In this document: piece by piece, positions 1-8,800 of the stretch | Position numbering within the stretch: the first letter of the stretch is position 1 | Layout: the number at the start of each line of letters is the position of its first letter | Assembly (NCBI RefSeq): GCF_014205675.1 | Contig: NZ_JACIIX010000007.1 | Coordinates: 147,195-211,194 of the forward strand | Direction: 5' to 3' | DNA length: 64,000 nucleotides | DNA from: Novispirillum itersonii | Lineage (GTDB): Bacteria > Pseudomonadota > Alphaproteobacteria > Rhodospirillales > Rhodospirillaceae | The notes under the pieces: model-generated | Database searches by the model: none | Told to the model about the DNA's origin: nothing | What the model saw: the letters and a program-made list of their open reading frames with translations, nothing else | Position numbers and translations under genes: made by a program

Positions 1-1422
1 GCCGGGGCCGGACAGCCGACCCTGCTGGAGCTGCGGCTGTCTGCCCTGCTGACCATGGGCCAGACCGAGGCGGTGCGCACGCTGGCCAAGGGCATCACCG
101 GGCCGGGCCGGACGGAGGCGGTGGAACGCGCCGTTGTTGACAGTCTGCTGATTGATGGCCGTCTCGACGAGGCCTGTAAGGCGGTTGAGGGCGGGCTGGC
201 GGCTTATCCGGGCAGCTACTGGCAGAAGGCCTCGGCGTTCTGTCTGTACCGCTCCGGCCGGACGGAGCAGGCCAATATTCAGGTCACCCTGCTGCGCGAG
301 GACAAGGTTGATGACCCGGCCTTCCTGTGGGCGGCGGAGCAGATGTCGGGTCTGAAGGGTCCGGCGCTGTCCGGGTTCCAGAAGCCGTCGCCGCTGACGG
401 TGGCGATGATCCGGGAAACCGGCCGCCCCTATCCGAACGGAACCCTGACCGATGCCGCGCCATGGATGACGCGGGCGATTGTGCTGGGCACGAAAACTGA
501 TCCTTCCGTGCGGTTCTCCGCCGGACAGATGGCGGTGGCCGGGGGCAGCCTGTCGGCGGCGGAGCTGGTGGCGCTGTATACCTCCACCGGCTTCAACGAT
601 GCCGATTATGCCCGCCCGGTGACGGATCTGGTCAACGATGGCAGCGGCAAGGCGGCGGCGGTGATGTACCAGATGGTGCAGCGCCAGACTGCCCCGGCCC
701 AGAAGGCAGAATGGATTGCCCGGGCGATGGATCAGGCGGTCCGGACCGGGCAGGAACTGGTGGTGGCGCAGGTGTATGCGCCGCTGGTGCGCGATCTTCA
801 GCCGGAACCGTCGCTGACCGGTTTTCTGCCGGTGGCGGTGCGGATTCTGCTGGGGGCCGGTCTGACTGAGGACGCCCAGCGGTGGGTCCGTCTCGGGCAG
901 GATCTGGCCGGGCGGGGCGATGCCAGCGCGGCGGCCCAGCTGGATTCGGTCTGGCTGCTGCGCCGTCTGGCGGTGCCGTCGGGCCTGTCGCACTGGTCGC
1001 CGCAGGAATATGAGAACTGGCGGGCGGCGATGACCCGGTCAGTCGAAACCCGGCTGATGCTGAAGGGCAGCAAGGTGCCGACCACCCAGATGGCTGACCG
1101 GTTGCAGGCGCGGGGCATTGCCCTGTTGCAGGCCACCGGCGAAGCGGTGTCCGCCGATGACTGGGCGCTGCTGTGGGGTGGCCCGGCGGTGGACGAGGCG
1201 AAAGCCCCGTCGGCGGCGCGGTCCTCGGCCCTGTCGGCGGCGGTGCTGAACAAGCGTCTGGCCGAAGGGGTGGCGCTGTCGCTGCTGGTGCAGGATACCG
1301 CCCCGACAGCGCAGGTGTCGGATGTCGCGGTGGCGCAGGCGGTGGAGTCCCTCCGTCGTCTGGGACAGGATCCGCTGTCGCGGCGTCTGGCGATCGAGGC
1401 GGCCCTCTCTGCCGGGCTGTAA
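1..1422 (+). CDS. Hypothetical protein, 5' end cut by window
   Basis: The reading frame is open from base 1, so the N-terminus lies outside the window; 473 codons are visible and end at a TAA. The protein is rich in Ala, Leu, Gly and Val and in helical stretches. The pattern of repeated 'LDEACKAVEGGLAAYPGSYW' style segments suggests a TPR-like helical solenoid, but no repeat is clean enough to assert. It ends 6 bp before xerD, so the two are probably cotranscribed. I do not recognise a function; an uncharacterised helical protein next to xerD is common in this order, as I recall. Confidence 0.7.
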   Translation, partial: AGAGQPTLLELRLSALLTMGQTEAVRTLAKGITGPGRTEAVERAVVDSLLIDGRLDEACKAVEGGLAAYPGSYWQKASAFCLYRSGRTEQANIQVTLLREDKVDDPAFLWAAEQMSGLKGPALSGFQKPSPLTVAMIRETGRPYPNGTLTDAAPWMTRAIVLGTKTDPSVRFSAGQMAVAGGSLSAAELVALYTSTGFNDADYARPVTDLVNDGSGKAAAVMYQMVQRQTAPAQKAEWIARAMDQAVRTGQELVVAQVYAPLVRDLQPEPSLTGFLPVAVRILLGAGLTEDAQRWVRLGQDLAGRGDASAAAQLDSVWLLRRLAVPSGLSHWSPQEYENWRAAMTRSVETRLMLKGSKVPTTQMADRLQARGIALLQATGEAVSADDWALLWGGPAVDEAKAPSAARSSALSAAVLNKRLAEGVALSLLVQDTAPTAQVSDVAVAQAVESLRRLGQDPLSRRLAIEAALSAGL

Positions 1423-1428
1423 CCGCTG

Positions 1429-2358
1429 ATGATGGGCGCTGCGCCGCTGGAGGCGTTTCTGGAAATGATGGTGGTGGAGCGCGGGTCCAGCCCGCGCACC
1501 ATCGACGCCTACCGGCGGGATCTGACGGACTTCTTCGGCTCCCTGCGCGGAGAGGATCCGGTACAGGCCCCGGCGGAGGCCCTGCGCCGTTATGTGCAGG
1601 GGCTGGATGCCGCCGGGCTGGCCCCCCGCACGGCGGCGCGGCGGATTTCCGCCCTGCGGCAGTTTTACCGGTTTCTGCTGGGCGAAGGGCGACGGCGGGA
1701 TGATCCGACGGCGCTGCTCGATACGCCGCAGCTGGGGCGGCCGCTGCCAAAATTCCTGACCGAGGAGGAGACCGCGCGGCTGCTGGCGGTGGTTGCCGCC
1801 GGGGAGGACCCGGACAGTCTGCGCCGCCGGGCGCTGCTGGAACTGCTGTATGCCGCCGGGCTGCGCGTCAGCGAACTGGTCGGTCTGCCGCTGTCCTCCG
1901 TCTCCCGCGATCAGCCGACGCTGATCGTGATGGGGAAGGGCGGCAAAGAGCGGCTGGTGCCGCTGACTGAAGCGGCGCGGGCGGCGGTGAAGGCCTATCT
2001 GCCGCATCGCCGGGTGTTTTTCCCGAAGGGAGCCCGGGACAGCCGCTGGCTGTTTCCGTCCCCCCGGGCACAGGAAGGGCATCTGACCCGCGACGGGTTT
2101 TTCAAGATGCTGTCGCAGATCGGGGTGCAGGCGGGGATTCCGCCGTCGCGGCTGTCCCCCCATGTGCTGCGGCATACCTTTGCCACCCATCTGCTGGCCC
2201 ATAACGCCGACCTGCGCAGTGTGCAGCAGATGCTGGGTCATTCCGACATCGCCACCACCGAACTCTACACCCACGTTCTCGATGACCGGCTGCGGGCAAC
2301 GGTGCAGTCCTCGCACCCGCTGGCAAAGCTGCTCAGGAAAGGCCCAGCCGGATCCTGA
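1429..2358 (+). CDS. xerD: Tyrosine recombinase XerD
   Basis: Site-specific recombinase that, with XerC, resolves chromosome dimers at dif under FtsK control. The 309-aa length is usual. An N-terminal SAM-like core-binding domain (about residues 5-90) precedes the catalytic domain. The full catalytic set is visible: Arg146 in GLRVSEL, Lys170 in GKGGKERLVPL, His245 and Arg248 in HVLRHTF, His271 in LGHSDIATTE and the nucleophile Tyr280. XerD is preferred over XerC because of the C-terminal RLRATVQSSHPLAKL type ending and the chromosomal setting. The ATG is 6 bp after the preceding stop. The 3' end overlaps gluQ on the other strand by 26 bp. Confidence 0.93.
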   Translation: MMGAAPLEAFLEMMVVERGSSPRTIDAYRRDLTDFFGSLRGEDPVQAPAEALRRYVQGLDAAGLAPRTAARRISALRQFYRFLLGEGRRRDDPTALLDTPQLGRPLPKFLTEEETARLLAVVAAGEDPDSLRRRALLELLYAAGLRVSELVGLPLSSVSRDQPTLIVMGKGGKERLVPLTEAARAAVKAYLPHRRVFFPKGARDSRWLFPSPRAQEGHLTRDGFFKMLSQIGVQAGIPPSRLSPHVLRHTFATHLLAHNADLRSVQQMLGHSDIATTELYTHVLDDRLRATVQSSHPLAKLLRKGPAGS

Positions 2359-3172
2359 CCTCCGCCGGGCTGATCCCGTCGGCCCGCAGGCTGCGCAGGG
2401 TCAGCGCCCGGTCCCGCTTGGCGTAGCGTTTGCCGTCCGGGCCGCACAGCAGCGGATGGTGGGCATACTCCGGCACCGGCAGCCCGAACAGCGCCTGCAA
2501 CAGCCGGTGGATATGGGTGGCGGCAAACAGGTCGGTCCCCCGGGTGATCAGGGTGATCCCCTGCACGGCATCATCCAGCGTCACCGCCAGATGATAGCTG
2601 GTCGGCGTATCCTTGCGGGCCAGCACCACATCGCCGAACAGTTCCGGCGTTGCCTGCTGCCACCCGGCATCCGCATCGTGCCAGCGCAGGCCGGATCCGG
2701 CCCGGCGGCGGGCTTCGGTCATATCCAGCCGCAGGGCATAGGGCTCTCCGGCGGCGATACGCTCCGCCCGTTCGGTGGCGGAGCGATGGCGGCAGGTGCC
2801 GGGGTACAGCGGCCCGTCCGGCCCGTGCGGGGCGCGGTGGATATCGCCGATCTCCGCCAGAATCTCTTTGCGGGTGCAGAAACAGGGATACAGCAGGCCC
2901 TGACCGGTGAGGGCGGTGATGGCGCGGGTATAGTCCTCCAGATGCTGCGACTGCCGTCGCACCGGCTGCGGCCAGTCCAGCCCCAGCCAGCGCAGGTCTT
3001 CTTCCACCGCGTCGCAAAATTCCGCCGTGCAGCGGGTGGCGTCAATGTCTTCCAGCCGCAGCAGGAAGGTGCCGTCCGGCCCGGCCGCCGCTGCGGCGCG
3101 GCAGGCGGAATAGGCATGGCCCAGATGCAGGAAGCCGGTCGGACTGGGGGCAAAGCGGGTGATGTGCGGCAT
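2333..3172 (-). CDS. gluQ: Glutamyl-Q tRNA(Asp) synthetase
   Basis: Truncated GluRS paralogue that activates glutamate without tRNA and attaches it to queuosine in the anticodon of tRNA-Asp. The start at MPHITRFAPSPTG is chosen because the class I synthetase fold begins there; an upstream in-frame extension of 27 codons has no homology. Seen: the HIGH-like HLGH in PSPTGFLHLGH, the Cys-Phe-Cys and later Tyr/Cys zinc site (YPCFCTRKEI, YPGTCR), and a KRYAKRD version of the KMSKS loop. At 279 aa it lacks the anticodon-binding domain, as expected for the family. It fits with the queuosine precursor genes at 31.4-33.3 kb. Confidence 0.92.
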   Translation of the reverse strand: MPHITRFAPSPTGFLHLGHAYSACRAAAAAGPDGTFLLRLEDIDATRCTAEFCDAVEEDLRWLGLDWPQPVRRQSQHLEDYTRAITALTGQGLLYPCFCTRKEILAEIGDIHRAPHGPDGPLYPGTCRHRSATERAERIAAGEPYALRLDMTEARRRAGSGLRWHDADAGWQQATPELFGDVVLARKDTPTSYHLAVTLDDAVQGITLITRGTDLFAATHIHRLLQALFGLPVPEYAHHPLLCGPDGKRYAKRDRALTLRSLRADGISPAEVRIRLGLS

Positions 3173-3343
3173 CGGAAACCGGGAGTGAGGCGGAGAGGGG
3201 CGGACTGTAACCGAACTTTGACAAGAAAAGTATCCGCAGGCACCATGAAACACCGTATCGTGACCAAGGTTCCGATCCTGTACCGCGTATCCGTACTGTT
3301 GCCGCGTACCGCCTGACTCCAGATCACCGGCCGCCTGTGCCGG

Positions 3344-3970
3344 GTGAAAGGGGACGCTGTGTTAAGGACGATGTCGTGCGATCCGGTTGCCGCCTGCCGT
3401 GAGGCGGAGCGAAGTCCGCCGCCCTCGCTGGCGGCGCTGGTTCTGAACGCGGATTTCCGCCCGCTCAGTTATTTTCCGCTGTCCCTGTGGCCGTGGCAGG
3501 ATGCGGTGAAGGCGGTTTTTCTGGGGCGGGTCAGTGTGGTGTCGGAATACGACCGCGTGATCCATTCCCCCCGGCAGGAGATCCGGCTGCCCAGCGTGAT
3601 CGCGCTGAAGGATTATGTTCCGGTGGCCCGCCGCCCGGCCTTCACCCGTTACAATGTGTTCCTGCGCGATCAGTTCCGCTGTCAGTACTGCGGCGCCCGC
3701 TTTTCCTCCCATGACCTGACCTTTGACCATGTGATCCCGCGTTCGCGCGGTGGCCTGACCGGCTGGAGCAACGTGGTTGCCGCCTGCGCCCCCTGCAACA
3801 TGCGCAAGGCCAACCGCACCCCGGAGGAAGCCGCGATGCCGCTGATCCGGGCCCCGCTGGTGCCGTCCAGCTGGCAGCTTCAGGAATATGGCCGGATCTT
3901 TCCCCCCAATCACCTGCATGAAAGCTGGCGGGATTATCTGTACTGGGACAGCGAGCTGGACCGGACGTAG
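3344..3970 (+). CDS. HNH endonuclease family protein
   Basis: A 208-aa protein with a C-terminal HNH module: CQYCGARF, then LTFDHVIPRSRGG and a second CAPCNMRKAN pair, giving two CxxC zinc knuckles around the catalytic His. The N-terminal half (VLNADFRPLSYFPLSLWPWQDAVKAVFLGRVSVV) is conserved in alphaproteobacterial HNH proteins that are normally chromosomal and not tied to phage. The start at 3344 is tentative; an ATG at 3371 is an alternative. Its target is unknown. Confident about the domain, not about the role. Confidence 0.88.
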   Translation: MKGDAVLRTMSCDPVAACREAERSPPPSLAALVLNADFRPLSYFPLSLWPWQDAVKAVFLGRVSVVSEYDRVIHSPRQEIRLPSVIALKDYVPVARRPAFTRYNVFLRDQFRCQYCGARFSSHDLTFDHVIPRSRGGLTGWSNVVAACAPCNMRKANRTPEEAAMPLIRAPLVPSSWQLQEYGRIFPPNHLHESWRDYLYWDSELDRT

Positions 3971-4087
3971 AGCCCCGGTTTCCGGTGTCCCCAGTTTCCG
4001 GTGTCCCGAGTTTCCGGCATCTCTGGCATTTTGCCGGATCCGTCCCACCTGTTAGCATCAGGGCGCTTTTGGGACGGAGGACTGTCG

Positions 4088-4657
4088 ATGCGGATCAGGC
4101 AAAGGATATCCGGGGGGATGCTGGCGGTGGCGGTGTGTCTGTCAGCGATATCTCTGTCAGCGGCGGCCCGGGCGGCGGATGCGGTGCCGCCGGTGGTGCC
4201 GGTTCCGGCGCTGGATGTTCCCCGCTACATGGGCGTGTGGTACGAGGCGGCAAAATTCCCCAACCGCTTTCAGGCCCAATGCGCCCGTGGCACCTCCGCC
4301 ACCTATGCCCTGCGCGATGATGGCCGGGTGACGGTCACCAACCGCTGCTTCCGTGCCGATGGCGGCAGGGAGGAAGCGGTGGGCGAGGCCCGTGCGGTCG
4401 GTTCGCCCTCCCCGGCGGTGCTGGAGGTGCGCTTTGCCCCGGCGTGGCTGTCGTGGCTGCCGATGGTGTGGGGCGATTACTGGATCGTCGATCTGGATGA
4501 GGCCTATACGCTGGCCGCCGTCAGTGAACCGCGCCGGGAATATCTGTGGATTCTGTCACGGACTCCGGTGCCGGACCCGGCGGCTTATCAGGCCCTGCTC
4601 GGCCGCCTGAAGGACCGGGGCTATGACCTGACCCGTCTGGAGGTCTCGGCCCCGTGA
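4088..4657 (+). CDS. Lipocalin family protein (Blc-like)
   Basis: A 189-aa exported lipocalin. The ATG at 4088 follows a GGACGGAGGA ribosome site. Residues 1-30 form a signal peptide (Arg-rich n-region, AVAVCLSAISLSAAARAA core). The lipocalin signature is YMGVWYEAAKFPNRFQ, followed by barrel strands and a typical WILSRTPVPD segment near the C-terminus. Blc-type lipocalins bind fatty acids or lysophospholipids in the envelope. No lipobox cysteine is seen, so it is probably periplasmic rather than a lipoprotein. It overlaps the next gene by 4 bp. Confidence 0.9.
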   Translation: MRIRQRISGGMLAVAVCLSAISLSAAARAADAVPPVVPVPALDVPRYMGVWYEAAKFPNRFQAQCARGTSATYALRDDGRVTVTNRCFRADGGREEAVGEARAVGSPSPAVLEVRFAPAWLSWLPMVWGDYWIVDLDEAYTLAAVSEPRREYLWILSRTPVPDPAAYQALLGRLKDRGYDLTRLEVSAP

Positions 4658-4935
4658 CAGCGGCGGATCAGCCGGAGGCGGCATGGTTTGTCTATATCCT
4701 GCTGAATGACCGGGGAATCACCTATACCGGCATCAGCACCGATGTGGACCGCCGCCTGTGTCAGCATAATGCCGGGACCGGGGCCCGTTTCACCCGGGGG
4801 CGGGGGCCATGGCGGCTGCTGCACTGTGAAGGGCCGCTCGGCCATGGTGATGCCCTGCGGCGGGAACTGGGGATCAAAAAGGATGCCCGGTTCCGCGCCG
4901 GACTGAAGCGGGGGGCGTTGCCGCAAACACCGTGA
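4654..4935 (+). CDS. GIY-YIG nuclease family protein
   Basis: A 93-aa single-domain protein of the YhbQ/UPF0213 group. The GIY-YIG core is FVYILLNDRGITYTGISTDVDRRLCQHNAG, with the conserved Arg in the following helix and the RGRGPWRLLH strand. It starts at a GTG that overlaps the lipocalin stop in a GTGA arrangement, pointing to translational coupling. The last 62 bp overlap the 3' end of the opposite-strand LysR gene. The role of such stand-alone proteins is unclear; DNA repair has been proposed for relatives. Confidence 0.85.
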   Translation: MTAADQPEAAWFVYILLNDRGITYTGISTDVDRRLCQHNAGTGARFTRGRGPWRLLHCEGPLGHGDALRRELGIKKDARFRAGLKRGALPQTP

Positions 4936-5803
4936 CCAGCCAGTCGATGAACACCCGCAGCCGGGGCGAAAGCTGGCGGCTGCGGGGATAGAGCACGGAG
5001 ACGGCCATCCCCGGCGGTGGCGCTTCCGGCAGGACTTCCCGCACGCTTCCGGCCGCCAGCAGCAGGTCGGCGTGGTAGCGGGGGATCTGCACCAGACCAA
5101 AGCCATGAACGGCGGCGGCGGAATAACTGTCGGCCCCGTTGACCGACAGCGAGACCGGCAGGCTGATCTGCCGCAGGGTTCCATTGATCAGAAACTCCAG
5201 CGGCAGGGTGCCTCCGGTGGCGGAGGAGCGGAACCCCACCATCCGGTGTCCGGCCAGAAGATCATCGGGATGGGTGGGAACGCCATGTTCGGCCAGATAC
5301 TCCGGCGAGGCCAGCGTGGCCTGTGGCAGCAGCGTGATATGGCGGACGGTCAGGTCACTGTCCTGCGGGGTTCCGGCCCGCAGGACGCAGTCCACCCCGT
5401 CCTGCACCAGATCAACCAGCCGGTCGCCTTCACTCATCTGTAACGACAGACCGGGGTAACGCCGCAGAAAGTCTTTCAGGTTGGGCAGAACAAAGTGGCG
5501 GGCCAGCTTGCCCTGCACATCAATGCGCAGGGTGCCCTTGGGCACCGCGCCGGAAAAGGCGCTTTCGGCGTCCTCCACCTCGGCCAGAATCGACAGGCAG
5601 CGAAGATGGTAGGCCTCGCCATCCAACGTTGGGGTGACGTGGCGGGTGGTCCGCTGCAACAGGCGGGTTCCCAACCGGGCTTCCGTCTGTTTGACGGCAT
5701 CGGTGACGGTGGAGCGGGGCAGGCCGAGATCTTCTGCGGCGCGGGTGAAACTGCGGCGCTCCATCACCCGGACAAAAACCCGCATGGCGTCCAGACGGTC
5801 CAT
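4874..5803 (-). CDS. LysR family transcriptional regulator
   Basis: A 309-aa regulator with the N-terminal winged HTH (MDRLDAMRVFVRVMERRSFTRAAEDLGLPRSTVT) and a C-terminal effector-binding domain starting near residue 90. The HTH reads like the CrgA/DsdC-type group that acts on neighbouring oxidoreductases. It is transcribed away from the SDR gene at 5961, with a 157-bp shared promoter region. LysR proteins usually control a divergent neighbour, so the SDR is the likely target. The ligand is unknown. Confidence 0.92.
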   Translation of the reverse strand: MDRLDAMRVFVRVMERRSFTRAAEDLGLPRSTVTDAVKQTEARLGTRLLQRTTRHVTPTLDGEAYHLRCLSILAEVEDAESAFSGAVPKGTLRIDVQGKLARHFVLPNLKDFLRRYPGLSLQMSEGDRLVDLVQDGVDCVLRAGTPQDSDLTVRHITLLPQATLASPEYLAEHGVPTHPDDLLAGHRMVGFRSSATGGTLPLEFLINGTLRQISLPVSLSVNGADSYSAAAVHGFGLVQIPRYHADLLLAAGSVREVLPEAPPPGMAVSVLYPRSRQLSPRLRVFIDWLVTVFAATPPASVRRGTGHPF

Positions 5804-5854
5804 GGTGCGGCCTCCCTCCCCGCTGACTGTTCGGCTTTTTCGGATGGTCTTCCC

Positions 5855-5903
5855 GATTATCGGCTGATTATCCGCAGGCGATCAAGCGACATGATCCGGT
5901 CAT
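5855..5903. promoter_or_regulatory. Candidate LysR operator region between LysR and SDR genes
   Basis: In the 157-bp divergent intergenic region, GATTATC occurs twice with an 11-bp period (5855-5861 and 5866-5872), about one helical turn apart. It is followed by the inverted repeat ATGA-N5-TCAT at 5891-5903. Both are seen in the sequence. That either is bound by the LysR protein is inference. Confidence 0.35.
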
Positions 5904-5960
5904 CACAGGTGCCCTGTGCCGTGGTGGACGGAGCAGGGGCACACCGAAGGAGATGGACCG

Positions 5961-6704
5961 ATGATGGATGGAATGGAACGCAAGGTGGCGGTGGTGACCG
6001 GGGCGTCCCGGGGGATTGGCGCGGCGGTGGCGGCGCGTCTGGCCCGGGATGGATATGCGGTCCTGGTCAATTATGCCGGGAATGCCGCGCTGGCGGAGGA
6101 GGTGGTGACGGCGATCCGCTGGAATGGCGGACTGGCCGAGGCCGTGCAGGCTGATGTGGCGGACCCGGCGGCGGTGACGGCCCTGTTCGACCGGGCCGAA
6201 CAGGGGTTTGGCGGGATTGACGTGGTGGTCAATTCAGCGGGGATCCTGATGCAGGCCCCGGTGACCGACTCTTCGGATGACCTGTTTGACCGGCAGGTGT
6301 CCACCAACCTGAAAGGGGCCTTCACGGTCCTGCGGGAAGCGGGGCGGCGGGTGCGGACCGGCGGGCGGATCATCAGCCTGTCCACCTCGGTGGTGGGGCT
6401 GAAGCTGGAGACCTATGGGGTCTATGCCGCCACCAAGGCGGCGGTGGAAACCCTGACCGCCATCCTGTCGAAGGAACTGCGCGGGCGGGGGATCACGGTG
6501 AATGCGGTGGCTCCGGGACCAACCGCCACCGACCTGTTCCTGACCGGCAAAAGTCCGGAGCTGATTGACCGGCTGGCCCGGCTCTCTCCGCTGGAACGGC
6601 TGGGCACCCCGGAGGATATCGCGGCGGCGGTGGCGTTTCTGGCCGGTCCGGACGGGGGCTGGATCAACGGGCAGGTGCTGCGGGCCAATGGCGGGATGGT
6701 GTGA
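5961..6704 (+). CDS. SDR family oxidoreductase
   Basis: A 247-aa classical short-chain dehydrogenase/reductase, probably NADP(H) dependent. Seen: the cofactor motif TGASRGIG near the N-terminus, NSAG in place of NNAG, the catalytic Ser in SLSTSVVG and YAATK as the YxxxK pair, then the APGPTATD segment after it. The ATG at 5961 follows AAGGAGAT. The C-terminal INGQVLRANGGMV is the normal ending. The substrate cannot be told from the sequence. It is divergent from a LysR gene that probably controls it. Confidence 0.92.
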   Translation: MMDGMERKVAVVTGASRGIGAAVAARLARDGYAVLVNYAGNAALAEEVVTAIRWNGGLAEAVQADVADPAAVTALFDRAEQGFGGIDVVVNSAGILMQAPVTDSSDDLFDRQVSTNLKGAFTVLREAGRRVRTGGRIISLSTSVVGLKLETYGVYAATKAAVETLTAILSKELRGRGITVNAVAPGPTATDLFLTGKSPELIDRLARLSPLERLGTPEDIAAAVAFLAGPDGGWINGQVLRANGGMV

Positions 6705-6770
6705 GGCAGGCTGTTCCCGCAGGGTTTATTCCGCAGAAGCGGATCACGGCCACCAGACTCAGTCAGGGTC

Positions 6771-6810
6771 AGAATAAGGGCCAGCCGCCGGGCCTTGCTC
6801 TTTTTATTCT
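6771..6810 (+). terminator. Possible terminator after the SDR gene
   Basis: An imperfect hairpin with outer arms AGAATAA (6771-6777) and TTATTCT (6804-6810), an inner AAGGGCC/GGGCCTT pairing with one mismatch and a T-rich segment. It separates the SDR gene from the arabinose-type operon that starts at 6939. Confidence 0.45.
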
Positions 6811-6938
6811 CATGGGGCTGTGGCACTGTCTGGCGATCCCCGGTCCGGTGTTGGCGTCAGGGTGCTTCTGCCCCGGAGCAGGACCGGGGGCCGTTCCGGG
6901 ATCCGGTATTGTCTCGCTGGGGCGAAGGATTGGGGGTT

Positions 6939-8393
6939 GTGGCACAGAGGGCTGCCGGGGAAATCCCCGGGACAGACATTCCGCTGGTTGTTGATGTCGA
7001 TGGCACCTTTCTCCGCAGTGACCTGCTGGTGGAAGGCGGCCTGACGCTGCTGAAGGCGCAGCCCCTGCGGTTGCTGGCCCTGACCGTTGCGGCGTTGCGG
7101 CAGGGAAAGGCGGCGCTGAAAGCAGGGGTCGCCGCAGCGTCCGGGCTGGATGCGACGGCACTGCCGGTGACAGCTGAACTTCTCGCCTTTTTGCAGCAGG
7201 AGCGGGCCCGGGGACGGAAGATCTATCTGGCCTCGGGGGCGGATCACTCCCACGTCGCGGCGCTGTGCGGGCATTATGATCTGTTTGACGGCTTTTTTGC
7301 CTCCGACGGTGTGGTCAGTCTGTCCGGGGCGGCAAAGGCGGAGCGGCTGGTGCAGGCTTTCGGGGCCGGGGGGTTTGACTACGCCGGAAATGCGGCGGCC
7401 GATCTGCCGGTCTGGGCGGTGGCGCGGCGGGTGATTGTGGTTAATGCGTCCTCCTCCCTGCGGCAGGCGGTGCGTAACCGGTTTGCCGATGTGATGGAAA
7501 TTGCCCCGCAACGGGGCCTGCCTGGGGCCTGCTTACAGGCTCTGCGGCCCCACCAGTGGGTGAAGAACGCCCTGCTGTTCCTGCCGATGCTGACGGCCCA
7601 TGCCATCAGCCTGCCGGGGGTGCTGACCCTGCTGGTGGCGTTCCTGTCCTTCGGGCTGGTGGCGTCGGCGGTGTATCTGATCAACGATATGCTGGATCTT
7701 CAGGCGGACCGTGACCACCTGCGCAAACGGCTCCGGCCTCTGGCCTCCGGGGCGGTTCCGGTCCTCACCGCCATGGGGGTGGTCCCGTTCCTGCTGCTGG
7801 CGGGGGGCGGTTTGTCCCTGCTGGTGTCCGGGGGCTTCGTGGCCCTGCTGGCGCTCTATTTTGGTCTGACGCTGCTGTACAGCCTGTGGCTGAAGCAGAA
7901 GCCGATCATGGATGTGATGGTGCTGGCCGGGCTGTATACCCTGCGGGTTGTTGCCGGGGGCGCGGCGATTGCCGTCGCCCCGTCGGCGTGGCTGCTGGCC
8001 TTTTCGATTTTTCTGTTCCTCAGTCTGGCCTTGGTCAAGCGCCTTGCCGAACTGCACGGACGGCGCAGGAATGATCTGGCGGACCCGGTGGGGCGGGGGT
8101 ATTCACTGGATGACCTTCCCCTGTTGCAGGGGCTGGCGGTGGCTGCGGGATATGCTGCGGTGCTGGTGCTGGCCCTGTATGTCAACAGCCCGACGGTGAC
8201 GGCCCTTTATGCCGTGCCGCAGGGGCTGTGGCTGATCTGTGGGGTGCTGCTGTACTGGATCAGCCGGATCCTGCTGCTGACCCACCGGGGCGAAATGCAT
8301 GATGATCCGGTGGTCTTTGCGATCAGGGATCCGGTCAGCCTGTCTGTCTTTGCCCTGTCCGTGGCAATTGTCCTTGGGTGTGCCCTGCGATGA
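6939..8393 (+). CDS. HAD phosphatase-UbiA prenyltransferase fusion (DPPR synthase-like)
   Basis: A 484-aa fusion. Residues 12-200 are a HAD domain with DVDGT (Asp19, Asp21), a Ser/Lys pair (Ser100, Lys133) and a late acidic motif around Asp155. Residues 205-484 are a multi-spanning UbiA domain with NDxxDxxxD (Asn249-Asp257) followed by KRLRPLASG and the YSLWLKQKPIMDVMVLAGLYTLRVVAG loop. UbiA relatives of this type transfer phosphoribose from PRPP to polyprenyl phosphate. The HAD half could remove the 5-phosphate from the product, an inference. The GTG at 6939 is chosen for its AAGGA site 9 nt upstream and because the HAD fold begins just after; an upstream ATG at 6795 has no coding support. 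It overlaps the next gene as ATGA. Confidence 0.85.
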   Translation: MAQRAAGEIPGTDIPLVVDVDGTFLRSDLLVEGGLTLLKAQPLRLLALTVAALRQGKAALKAGVAAASGLDATALPVTAELLAFLQQERARGRKIYLASGADHSHVAALCGHYDLFDGFFASDGVVSLSGAAKAERLVQAFGAGGFDYAGNAAADLPVWAVARRVIVVNASSSLRQAVRNRFADVMEIAPQRGLPGACLQALRPHQWVKNALLFLPMLTAHAISLPGVLTLLVAFLSFGLVASAVYLINDMLDLQADRDHLRKRLRPLASGAVPVLTAMGVVPFLLLAGGGLSLLVSGGFVALLALYFGLTLLYSLWLKQKPIMDVMVLAGLYTLRVVAGGAAIAVAPSAWLLAFSIFLFLSLALVKRLAELHGRRRNDLADPVGRGYSLDDLPLLQGLAVAAGYAAVLVLALYVNSPTVTALYAVPQGLWLICGVLLYWISRILLLTHRGEMHDDPVVFAIRDPVSLSVFALSVAIVLGCALR

Positions 8394-8800
8394 GCCCTGT
8401 GACCCTGATTGTGCGCTACAGCGCCTTTGCTGCCCTTGCCATGGGGGTGAATCTTGCCCTGCAAGGAGCGGTTCTGTCGGTTCTGTCCGGGCCGGTCGGG
8501 CTGGGGTGCGCGGTGGTGGCCGGAACCGGCGGCGGACTGGTGGTGAAATACCTGCTGGATAAGGTCTGGATCTTTCAGGACCGGGAACAGGGCCTGACCG
8601 CCCATGGCCGCAAGTTCCTGCTCTATACCCTGATGGGGCTGGGGACGACCGGCCTGTTCTGGGCCACCGAGACCCTGTTTTACCTGCTGTTCCGGACAGA
8701 AGGCATGATGATGGTCGGGGCGGCGCTGGGCCTGACCGTCGGCTATGTGGTCAAGTATCACCTTGACCGGGCCTTCGTCTTCCGCAGGAGCGTGCCGTGA
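8390..8800 (+). CDS. GtrA family membrane protein
   Basis: A 136-aa protein with four predicted membrane segments, typical of GtrA. GtrA proteins are linked to moving polyprenyl-linked sugars across the membrane or to recruiting glycosyltransferases. The mycobacterial relative Rv3789 sits beside dprE1 and dprE2. Internal paired features are visible: KYLLDKVWIFQD and KYHLDRAFVFRR are the two conserved GtrA loops. ATG at 8390 overlaps the preceding stop by 4 bp, and its own stop overlaps the next GTG. Confidence 0.87.
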   Translation: MSPVTLIVRYSAFAALAMGVNLALQGAVLSVLSGPVGLGCAVVAGTGGGLVVKYLLDKVWIFQDREQGLTAHGRKFLLYTLMGLGTTGLFWATETLFYLLFRTEGMMMVGAALGLTVGYVVKYHLDRAFVFRRSVP

